Source of the DNA: Nitrososphaerales archaeon
Lineage (GTDB): Archaea > Thermoproteota > Nitrososphaeria > Nitrososphaerales > CADDZS01
Assembly (NCBI GenBank): GCA_030043455.1
Contig: JASHXQ010000089.1
Coordinates: forward strand, 1-10,068
Direction of reading: 5' to 3'
DNA: 10,068 bases
Shown: in pieces, positions 1-5,641 of the stretch
How positions within the stretch are numbered: the first letter of the stretch is position 1
Layout of the letters: each line of letters begins with the position of its first letter
The notes under the pieces: generated by a model
Told to the model about the DNA's origin: nothing
The model's input: the letters and a program-made list of their open reading frames with translations, nothing else
Database searches by the model: none
Program-made: the position numbers and the translations under genes

Positions 1-1045
1 CTATGATCGGATTTGCCACAATTTCCGCGGCTGTAAGATTCTTTCCCCAGTAGTTCGGGTTTTGCTTGAACTGGATGTAGGCGTTGGTCGCCACGTTGGT
101 AACTACGTACGGACCAGTTCCAGGAATTGCGGTAGTTTCAAAGAGAGTGTTTGGGTTAGTGACGTTCCCGGGGCCGCCATGGGAAAGCAAAAACATCGGA
201 TCGGTTTGCATAGAAAAATTCGGGAACGAATTCAAAAAGAAGGAGTATGGCCCAACCAGCTGGAATACAATCGTGTCAGATCCGTTCACGTAGGCAGGCC
301 AGCTCGTGTTTGACATCAACGAAAGAAGCTGGGGAGACGGAGAAGCGAGACCGCTTGCATTGATCATATTAAGGGTGGCCGGACCAAATACAACCGAGCT
401 AAAATTAAACAGGGGCAGGTACGACCAAAAGCTGGTAGAGTTACCCAGCTCGTAGTAGTAGAGGTAAAAGTTAGCCCATGCCACGTAAGCATTGAACGGG
501 TCGCCGTCCGAAAACGTAACACCTTGCCTCAAATTGAATGCATACGTTTCTCCATTGGCTGAGACCGTCCAGTTTGTAGCAAGATCCGGGACAAGCTGAA
601 AAACTCCCTGCCTCTGTTCTGCGTTCAGGTTGAAATTGATGAGGGTCTGATAGACTGCTCCCTCAGTCCAGACCGGATAGTTACCTCCTGGATTTATCGT
701 CGAGACCCCAACACTCGGAAACGAAGGATCATCAATCGTCAGGGTTTGATTTTGAACCGCCGTCGACGACGATGAACTGGTCGTAGTTTGAATGGACGAG
801 CTTGAAGTGCTCGTCACCGATGAAGAGCTTTGCGAGGAAGAGGAGCTGGTCGAGGAAACGGAGCTAGAACTGCTCACGGAAGATATGGTAGAAGTGACGG
901 TAGCCGTCGTACTTTGAGAAACTGTCGTAGTGACAGTCGCCGAACCCCTGGTCAATACAACGGCCACAGCCGCGATGATTATGATCACGATCACTACAAC
1001 TGCAAAGATCACGGTTTGTATTCCCCGTTTTCCATTTCTTCTCAT
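1..1045 (-). CDS. ABC transporter solute-binding protein, family 5 (oligopeptide/dipeptide type), membrane-anchored, C-terminus off the window
   Basis: The reading frame is open from the ATG at 1045 to the window edge (348 residues). It should capture peptides or similar solutes outside the cell for an ABC permease not in this window. The N-terminus is basic (MRRNGKRG), followed by one hydrophobic anchor at about residues 11-33, a Ser/Thr-rich linker at about 34-95, and a mature domain with many N-x-S/T sequons. NPNYWG at residues 329-334 is the typical motif of the SBP_bac_5 family (DppA/OppA-like). Family members usually run 500 residues or more, so roughly the C-terminal third or more is missing. 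A TATA box lies about 40 bases upstream of the ATG. The bound ligand cannot be told from the sequence; some family members bind sugars or nickel. Confidence 0.9.
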   Translation of the reverse strand, partial: MRRNGKRGIQTVIFAVVVIVIIIIAAVAVVLTRGSATVTTTVSQSTTATVTSTISSVSSSSSVSSTSSSSSQSSSSVTSTSSSSIQTTTSSSSSTAVQNQTLTIDDPSFPSVGVSTINPGGNYPVWTEGAVYQTLINFNLNAEQRQGVFQLVPDLATNWTVSANGETYAFNLRQGVTFSDGDPFNAYVAWANFYLYYYELGNSTSFWSYLPLFNFSSVVFGPATLNMINASGLASPSPQLLSLMSNTSWPAYVNGSDTIVFQLVGPYSFFLNSFPNFSMQTDPMFLLSHGGPGNVTNPNTLFETTAIPGTGPYVVTNVATNAYIQFKQNPNYWGKNLTAAEIVANPII

Positions 1046-1080
1046 TAACGACAGCTCTGAACCCGTTCTGAAAAACAAGA

Positions 1081-1091
1081 ATATATTAAAA
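1081..1091 (-). promoter_or_regulatory. Archaeal TATA box of the solute-binding protein gene
   Basis: On the minus strand this reads TTTTAATATAT. Its centre is about 40 bases before the ATG at 1045, so with the usual 25-base spacing transcription would start near 1060 and leave a leader of about 15 bases. I see no clear Shine-Dalgarno sequence in that leader. The match is by eye. Confidence 0.6.
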
Positions 1092-1238
1092 TTCCATGCC
1101 ATTTCTGCACGGAAATGAACGTCTTTCGCATTCTTCGGGGATCAAATTCCCTAGGATGAAGATGATGAAGAAGAGTTGTAATTGGGTCAAAATTTCCAAA
1201 ACTGACGATATGAAAAAGTCTTGGATGGTTTTTGCCCT

Positions 1239-1257
1239 ACGCGAGCTTTGCTCGCGT
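1239..1257. repeat. Perfect 8-bp inverted repeat with a 3-base loop
   Basis: ACGCGAGC and GCTCGCGT flank TTT. Outside the stem, GCCC at 1234-1237 can pair with GGGC at 1266-1269 across an unequal interior loop, giving a longer imperfect hairpin. Neither strand has a T-run directly after the stem, so a classic terminator is unlikely. It could be an operator or part of a structured RNA. Confidence 0.6.
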
Positions 1258-1392
1258 TCTAACCTTGGGCCAGCTACTAAACATACGGAGTTATGCGAGG
1301 AGGAAAAAATTAGGGCATTCTATTTTCGAGATAGCACCTTTAGAACTTTTTTCTTCCGAAATATGCATTATTTTTCGAAACCCGGCACGGGG

Positions 1393-1400
1393 GATAAATA
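1393..1400 (+). promoter_or_regulatory. TATA-like element before the small ORF
   Basis: GATAAATA is flanked on both sides by G-runs. Its centre is about 28 bases before the ATG at 1424, the spacing of a leaderless archaeal transcript. It is too close to the other possible ATG (1409) to serve it as a leaderless start. Matched by eye only. Confidence 0.35.
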
Positions 1401-1408
1401 GGGGCGAA

Positions 1409-1615
1409 ATGAATCTCCAATCCATGTCCCAGATCCGGATTCCAGCTCCCAGCAAAAGTCAGAACCGAAACTACGACCCTCTGTTATGCAAGACGTGTCA
1501 GAGACTCAGCCTCGACTCTCCGCAACTTGCCAGGAGCCCCTATAGCGATTGCGAAGAGCACTTCCATGAAAGAGTAGCGCATCTGTTGCTTGGCGGCGGC
1601 CTAAGGATCATTTAG
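1409..1615 (+). CDS. Hypothetical small protein with a possible Cys/His metal site
   Basis: I do not recognise this gene and am not sure it is real. From the ATG at 1409 it encodes 68 residues; the ATG at 1424 would give 63 and suits the TATA-like element at 1393-1400 better. The frame stays open upstream to 1232, but that part looks non-coding. The protein has CKTC (C27, C30) and then DCEEHFH (C48, H51, H53), a spacing that could hold one zinc ion in a small zinc-ribbon or treble-clef fold. The remainder is Ser/Gln/Arg-rich at the N-terminus with a short hydrophobic C-terminus. The stop codon lies inside the palindrome at 1598-1618. It could equally be a chance ORF. Confidence 0.3.
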   Translation: MNLQSMSQIRIPAPSKSQNRNYDPLLCKTCQRLSLDSPQLARSPYSDCEEHFHERVAHLLLGGGLRII

Positions 1616-1618
1616 GCC
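1598..1618. repeat. Palindrome GGCCTAA-N7-TTAGGCC
   Basis: Seven-base perfect arms separated by seven bases, overlapping the stop of the small ORF. The inner half-sites GCCTAA/TTAGGC are the same as those of the palindrome at 4914-4930, where the spacer is five bases. It could be a hairpin at the end of the small transcript or a protein-binding site. No T-run follows. Confidence 0.6.
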
Positions 1619-1709
1619 TCTGGTTTCCCCCGAAGGGAGAATGGTGCCGCTCTGCCGGCCGAAATCGGTCTTGGAAATCCCTGATCGAGAATTAACGATC
1701 TTACTACTT

Positions 1710-2294
1710 TCAACGATTACTCGCGCGACGATAACGCATTTGCACGACACCGGATTTGTATGGCTTCACGCTAGCCAATTCCAATTCTATTCGATTCGTG
1801 AATAGACGCTCGCCGTCTCCTATAGCGATGGGGTGCACGAATACGATGTACTCATCTATCAATCCAAGTCTGGAAAAATTCCGAGCGGTACGTACGCCTC
1901 CAGGGATGTATATGTCACGCCCGTTACGATTTCTGACCGATGCGATCGAATCGACTAGATCTCTGTCATTTTTTGCTACAATAATTTCAGCGTTATCTAC
2001 AGATCTTTCAGGTTTGTTTGAAATAATAATTGCCTTTAACTTGTTAACCGCTTGGGCGATTTCCATTTCCCACTTGTCGGCCACCCCTTCGTTTTCGACA
2101 TTTTTCCAATATGCCGTCAACCCAAGACCAGTTGGATAACCCATCATCCAAGTGTCGGCTCTTCGAATTAGTGCCATTATGTCGTCGTGAATCTCATTGT
2201 CTGCTTTTGACGGGTCAAACCAATCGAGTTCTCCCTTAGGTCCAGATGCGCAACCATCAAAAGTAGTCTGCATATACAGGAAGATCTTTCTCAA
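1710..2294 (-). CDS. Dihydrofolate reductase family protein (RibD C-terminal domain type)
   Basis: This 194-residue protein has the whole RibD_C/DHFR-fold pattern: N-terminal strand RKIFLYMQTTFDG (residues 2-14), MMGYPTG (50-56) where the family usually has a G-R-x-T motif, IPGGVRTARNF (130-140) for nucleotide binding, and HPIAIGDGERLF (154-165). Such proteins are cytosolic NAD(P)H-dependent reductases of pteridine- or pyrimidine-like substrates; the substrate of this stand-alone group is generally unknown. It lacks a deaminase domain, so it is not a full RibD. The start is TTG: conservation begins immediately after it, whereas the first ATG (codon 8) would remove the first strand. A TGA directly precedes the TTG in the same frame, with an ATG just before that. 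It lies downstream of the MFS gene on the same strand, possibly as one operon. Confidence 0.85.
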   Translation of the reverse strand: MRKIFLYMQTTFDGCASGPKGELDWFDPSKADNEIHDDIMALIRRADTWMMGYPTGLGLTAYWKNVENEGVADKWEMEIAQAVNKLKAIIISNKPERSVDNAEIIVAKNDRDLVDSIASVRNRNGRDIYIPGGVRTARNFSRLGLIDEYIVFVHPIAIGDGERLFTNRIELELASVKPYKSGVVQMRYRRASNR

Positions 2295-2453
2295 TCACAT
2301 CGCCGTAGTTGTGGCTAAATGCGAAGTATATTCGTTACGCCCTTTGAATTTACTAGCAAAGCCAAAACCAAACCGAGCGAAATAGAAGAACAGTATCCGA
2401 GCTTCTGATTCTAATTCGCCTTCTTTGAAAGTTGCAGTATGTGTAATTCTCAT
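2295..2453 (-). CDS. Possible 52-residue ORF coupled to the MFS gene (unrecognised)
   Basis: Its ATG overlaps the TGA of the MFS gene as ATGA (2450-2453), the usual geometry of translational coupling, and its own TGA (2295-2297) directly precedes the TTG of the DHFR-fold gene in the same frame. The product has a mixed N-terminus and an aromatic-rich middle (ILFFYFARFGFGFASKF). I recognise no family. It may be a real coupled small protein, a leader peptide, or simply an open spacer. Confidence 0.25.
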   Translation of the reverse strand: MRITHTATFKEGELESEARILFFYFARFGFGFASKFKGRNEYTSHLATTTAM

Positions 2454-3712
2454 ATCTCTCTCGGCAAGAACTTTACAATCATAACCAACGCACAAAGGGC
2501 ACCTATGGCGCTCGCAATAAGGGGGGCTCCAAACCCTAACGTCTGAAATAGAATCCCGCCGATGATCGGTGCGGGAAAAGCAAGTACGCCCTTGAAGGCG
2601 GCCAGCTTTCCCGTGAGTTCAGCTCTGGCGTCGCTCGGGGCGACGGTCATCAGCATGGACTGCGCCGGAGGTTGCCACAAAACACCGGTGAAGGCCCAGA
2701 TAGCTGCAAAGATCAGGAAGGCTGGAAAGGTGCGCACGAGAAAAACACCTATCCATTGCACGAAACTGAGAGACTCTGAGAGAGCTATGGATCTCTTGGC
2801 ACCAATCTTCATCATCAAGCGCGTGGCGGGAATCTGGCCGACCACGAGGACGATGAAGTACACCCCGGAAATGAGCCCGAGCTTAGCGTCTGAGTAGTGA
2901 TATTGTGTTGCAATCATGCCGTAAATTATGTACCCTGTGATACTAAAGGCAAAGAGGTCTACTGCGAATGCTGCAAAGTATCCGCGGAGGCCACGGGGTG
3001 GGCTCATTGCCCGAGCTAAGCGTTTCAAGATTTCTCTGGCCAGTACACTTGCCCCAAATTTCCCAGGACCAGATTCCTCGACCGGATGTCCCGTTTCTTT
3101 GAGCTTGGTACTATAGAGAGTAAAATTGACGGCCTCCAGGGATACGGCGCAAGCAAAAACTACATAGTAACCCAGACTATCTGCCAAGATTCCTCCCAAA
3201 AACGAGGTGAACGCCGCGGGGAGGTTGGCGAAGAGAAACACGATACTAAACGCGATTTTCATCTTTCCATAGTCGAGACCCACCGTCTCTGCCACGAGTA
3301 CTTGAGAAGCGGGCAAACTCAAGAGTGAACCACCGTAGAGGAGATAGGCCGGAACCAAGATCAAGGGGGCGTGAGTTAGGGCGGCGAGGAGGAAGAACGA
3401 CATCGCAGCCATGGCGAGAGCACTCCCTGCACGTGTGATTGCCTTTCTCCCAAAAATTTCTGAGAGGTATCCTCCAACTGGCTGCACGAGCGAACCAGCT
3501 AGGCCTCCGGTTCTATTTCCCAGCGATTGCAGGATGCCGAGGGCGGCAAGACTCAACCCTATGCTAAGAGTGAAGGGCTGGAGAATCGTGTTCAGCATGC
3601 CGGTGTAGCTGCCTTGGAGGAGCCCGCTGACAGCCATTACAGCGACATTGCCCTGGAGCGAAAGTGCAGCGAGTGAAGTCGTTAGGCGGGTGAGATTTTG
3701 CTTCCCAAGCAT
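2450..3712 (-). CDS. Major facilitator superfamily transporter
   Basis: A 420-residue integral membrane protein with about 12 hydrophobic helices in two halves joined by a hydrophilic, charged loop at about residues 201-244. The loop between helices 2 and 3 carries MFS motif A (GGYLSEIFGRKA, residues 80-91). The length is normal for a 12-helix MFS drug/solute antiporter or uniporter. The substrate is not evident; the pairing with a reductase-like gene could point to a small organic compound, but this is inference. The ATG at 3712 has AAAGGA directly before it and a TATA-like GGAATAATAG about 24 bases upstream. The upstream neighbour on the same strand is the double Lrp regulator, separated by 179 bases, so the two are probably transcribed separately. 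Confidence 0.9.
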   Translation of the reverse strand: MLGKQNLTRLTTSLAALSLQGNVAVMAVSGLLQGSYTGMLNTILQPFTLSIGLSLAALGILQSLGNRTGGLAGSLVQPVGGYLSEIFGRKAITRAGSALAMAAMSFFLLAALTHAPLILVPAYLLYGGSLLSLPASQVLVAETVGLDYGKMKIAFSIVFLFANLPAAFTSFLGGILADSLGYYVVFACAVSLEAVNFTLYSTKLKETGHPVEESGPGKFGASVLAREILKRLARAMSPPRGLRGYFAAFAVDLFAFSITGYIIYGMIATQYHYSDAKLGLISGVYFIVLVVGQIPATRLMMKIGAKRSIALSESLSFVQWIGVFLVRTFPAFLIFAAIWAFTGVLWQPPAQSMLMTVAPSDARAELTGKLAAFKGVLAFPAPIIGGILFQTLGFGAPLIASAIGALCALVMIVKFLPREI

Positions 3713-3730
3713 TCCTTTGTATTTCCTGCA

Positions 3731-3740
3731 CTATTATTCC
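3731..3740 (-). promoter_or_regulatory. TATA-like element of the MFS gene
   Basis: GGAATAATAG on the minus strand is centred about 24 bases before the ATG at 3712, which would give a leaderless transcript. An alternative AT-rich element (TTAGAATTTT, about 3757-3767) would give a leader of about 25 bases that includes the AAAGGA. Neither can be preferred from sequence alone. Confidence 0.35.
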
Positions 3741-3826
3741 AGGGCACCCCAGACGCCCGAAAATTCTAATCTTCGGATGTGGAGATTTCAATTACGGGTT
3801 TACTGGATAAGTTAAGTAATTTTTGC

Positions 3827-3842
3827 TCCGAGTACGCTCGGA
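3827..3842. repeat. Inverted repeat TCCGAG-TACG-CTCGGA
   Basis: Perfect six-base arms around a four-base loop, 50 bases after the stop of the double Lrp gene and about 115 bases before the MFS start. On the minus strand the stem is followed by GCAAAAATT, not by T's, so a terminator role is doubtful. It may be an operator for the MFS gene. Confidence 0.45.
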
Positions 3843-3891
3843 CTCAGTGCAATGACGCAAGTGTAAAGGTACTAAGCACTGGCGGTGTTAG

Positions 3892-4845
3892 CTATGCCCG
3901 GGAGTATGAATTCGCCTGCAACAATCCACTTTTTTCTCGAAGTTCCAGTAGCTCGATTAATTTCTCGGGAAACATGAGAGTCTCGATAGGAATATCCAAC
4001 CGGACGCTTGCGATCCCAGCTTGTGACTTCGTCCACTCTTGGAACTTCTGGACGTCCGCCATGGCCGACCCACTTAGAACAACATGATCTGTATTTGGAT
4101 CTGAAAAATTACCCGTTAGGAAATTTTCATCAAAGTGTGACACTATCGCCTGATCCACGGAAGCCTTGGCTCTGTTGTCTGAGTAGATATAGGAGATATA
4201 AATCGGGACGAACCCGGGGATGCTCTCAATATTGAGGATGGGAAATGGAAAGATGGTATTCTCTCTGCGAAGCCTTTCCACCCGTTTTCTTACTGTCTTG
4301 GTTGAGAGGCCTATCTCCGTTGAGACTTGAACCGCCGACTTTCGCGCGTCCTTCGATAAAGACCTTACAATTGTGACGTCGCTTTCAGACAGTTTTTGGG
4401 TTTCGCTCTGAGGAAGAGCCATCCGCACTTGGGTAATTCTTTCCGCGTTTGTAATCCGTGAGATCAGTTCGATGGTTCTAGAACGCGACTCCTCACCGTT
4501 GTAGATCATGAATATGCTCAAGCCTCGTCCGTAAAAGTTGACTATACCCGTGATTTCCTGAATTAGTCTCAGCTTTCGGATCATGTCCGACTTGCCGGAT
4601 TCGGGGTGAACGTCGACCATCAACACTATCACTTTGTAACCGAAGAACATTGGGTTGACCAAGAGTGACCAGCCTGACATGCAACCTGACTCCTGCAGTC
4701 TCTTGTAACGGTAGCTCACCGTCATGTCATCGGCCCCAAGACGTCCTGCAATGGCACGGAGGGACGACTTTACATTCGGGTTGGATGGAGCGACTGCCCC
4801 TTCAGAAATCAGGGCTCGCAATAGCTTTACGTCAATCCTATCCAA
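3892..4845 (-). CDS. Transcriptional regulator with two Lrp/AsnC-type HTH modules
   Basis: This 317-residue cytosolic DNA-binding protein contains two copies of the Lrp layout in one chain. Winged HTH 1 is at about residues 1-55 (MDRIDVKLLRAL, then AIAGRLGADDMTVSYRYKRL), followed by a ligand/oligomerisation-like region at 56-143. HTH 2 is at about 152-197 (SESDVTIVRSL, then VSTEIGLSTKTVRKRVERL), followed by a second effector-like region at 198-290 and a charged helical tail. A normal Lrp is about 150 residues, so this is a tandem duplication or fusion. The TTG start is supported because it yields the M-D-x-x-D-x-K opening typical of the family. Upstream lie a TATA-like element (4891-4898) and a palindrome (4914-4930) shared with the divergent AhpD-like gene, so regulation of that neighbour and of itself is likely. 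The effector is unknown. Confidence 0.8.
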   Translation of the reverse strand: MDRIDVKLLRALISEGAVAPSNPNVKSSLRAIAGRLGADDMTVSYRYKRLQESGCMSGWSLLVNPMFFGYKVIVLMVDVHPESGKSDMIRKLRLIQEITGIVNFYGRGLSIFMIYNGEESRSRTIELISRITNAERITQVRMALPQSETQKLSESDVTIVRSLSKDARKSAVQVSTEIGLSTKTVRKRVERLRRENTIFPFPILNIESIPGFVPIYISYIYSDNRAKASVDQAIVSHFDENFLTGNFSDPNTDHVVLSGSAMADVQKFQEWTKSQAGIASVRLDIPIETLMFPEKLIELLELREKSGLLQANSYSRA

Positions 4846-4890
4846 AAAGTGTTCTCGCTTCCGAAGTGATCCTAAAAGTTGATGTTAGTG

Positions 4891-4898
4891 TATTTAAT
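4891..4898. promoter_or_regulatory. TATA-like element between divergent genes
   Basis: TATTTAAT on plus, ATTAAATA on minus, so it could seat TBP in either direction. For the minus gene it predicts a transcription start near 4870 and a leader of about 25 bases to the TTG at 4845. For the plus gene it predicts a start near 4920, inside the palindrome at 4914-4930, and a leader of about 55 bases. Inferred by eye. Confidence 0.5.
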
Positions 4899-4913
4899 CG
4901 TCGATTCCCTTTT

Positions 4914-4930
4914 GCCTAAATCGTTTAGGC
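4914..4930. promoter_or_regulatory. Palindromic operator candidate GCCTAAA-TCG-TTTAGGC
   Basis: Perfect seven-base arms with a three-base centre, placed between the divergent starts (TTG at 4845 minus, ATG at 4977 plus) and next to the shared TATA-like element. A protein bound here would cover the predicted transcription start of the plus gene. The adjacent double Lrp regulator is the natural candidate. A second palindrome with the same GCCTAA/TTAGGC half-sites occurs at 1598-1618. Confidence 0.55.
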
Positions 4931-4976
4931 TCGCACTCAAGTTCAGGTCTTCTGGAAAAGTACGGACGAGACAGTC

Positions 4977-5606
4977 ATGAAGAACGAGTCTGTTGAAAGC
5001 CATAATGAGCTGCTTCATTACGAAGGCCCTAAAGATCCTGCAGTCGAAGGCCTGAGATTGACACCGATGGAGAAGCCAAAAGGGCTCATGCTTCGGTTCA
5101 TCTACTGGATGGCACCCAGACAGTATGGTAAAGTGCCGACGAATATCAAGGTGATTGTGGCGCGGGCACCCAAGACGTTGGGTCTCTTCAGCGCGATAGG
5201 CAAATACGAGATGAAAGGAATCCGTCTGGATAAAGAACTCCATTACCTGATCGCGATGTTTGTCGCCGGTACGAACGGCTGTGGTTTTTGTCTTGATTTC
5301 GGCCGCATGATGGCGGTGAAAGACAACATGAGTCTAGAAAAATTCAATGCGCTTCCTGGCTACCGGGCTAGCACTCTTTTTTCAGACCGGGAGCGGGCAG
5401 CGCTCGTGTATGCTGAAGAGGTTACCCGGAACAAGCGAGCAACGGATGAGACCTTCAACCAGCTTCGCAAGCACTTTGCGGATTGGGAAATTGTGGAGAT
5501 CACCGTGCTCACGGCTGTTTCGAATTTCGAAAACCTACTTAACCTGCCACTTGGGATTGGATCAGATGGATTGTGCGCCATAGCTCAAGCAAGAAAAACG
5601 AAATGA
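4977..5606 (+). CDS. Carboxymuconolactone decarboxylase / AhpD-like family protein
   Basis: A 209-residue, all-helical, soluble protein with the CMD-domain core at about residues 80-150: KELHYLIAMFVAGTNGCGFC, with the redox-type CxxC at C102 and C105. In AhpD this dithiol reduces peroxiredoxin or lipoyl partners and the motif continues CxxCxxxH; here the His position is Gly109 (CGFCLDFG). The thiols are kept but the proton-relay His is absent, so peroxidase activity cannot be assumed. An ERAALVYAEEVT segment (139-150) and an EIVEITVLTAVSNFENLLN segment (171-189) fit the remaining CMD helices. The N-terminal 50 residues are an extension. The ATG has only a weak GGACGAG upstream. It is transcribed away from the double Lrp regulator and converges with the voltage-sensor/CorA gene across a 35-base gap. 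Confidence 0.85.
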   Translation: MKNESVESHNELLHYEGPKDPAVEGLRLTPMEKPKGLMLRFIYWMAPRQYGKVPTNIKVIVARAPKTLGLFSAIGKYEMKGIRLDKELHYLIAMFVAGTNGCGFCLDFGRMMAVKDNMSLEKFNALPGYRASTLFSDRERAALVYAEEVTRNKRATDETFNQLRKHFADWEIVEITVLTAVSNFENLLNLPLGIGSDGLCAIAQARKTK

Positions 5607-5641
5607 GCGGGCATGACGAATGGCTTGATGCTCATGAGAAG

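Larger units (their letters stand above)
1046..1408. other. Intergenic region without a convincing gene
   Basis: This stretch holds the minus-strand TATA box at 1081-1091, a strong hairpin at 1239-1257, a purine-rich GAGGAGG at about 1297-1303 that resembles a Shine-Dalgarno sequence but is not followed by ATG, GTG or TTG at a useful distance, and AT-rich DNA from about 1310 to 1380. Open frames here (for example 1096-1401 plus) have no recognisable protein features and I treat them as chance. Confidence 0.5.

Noticed and set aside
62..313. Plus-strand ORFs within 1-1048
   Set aside because: They are antisense to the solute-binding protein, whose minus frame is open throughout and shows clear family motifs; the plus ORFs at 830-1118 mirror its Ser/Thr linker and anchor.
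1096..1401. 101-residue plus-strand ORF upstream of the small zinc ORF
   Set aside because: It has no recognisable domain, a low-complexity aromatic tail and no promoter or ribosome site before its ATG; it spans the hairpin and AT-rich promoter-like DNA.
1390..1700. Structured RNA gene (RNase P, SRP or tRNA)
   Set aside because: I looked for tRNA-like arms and for the conserved blocks of SRP and RNase P RNA and saw none; the palindromes do not form a recognisable fold.
3827..3842. Rho-independent-style terminator of the double Lrp gene
   Set aside because: A hairpin is present but the minus strand continues GCAAAAATT rather than a T-run; kept only as an inverted repeat.
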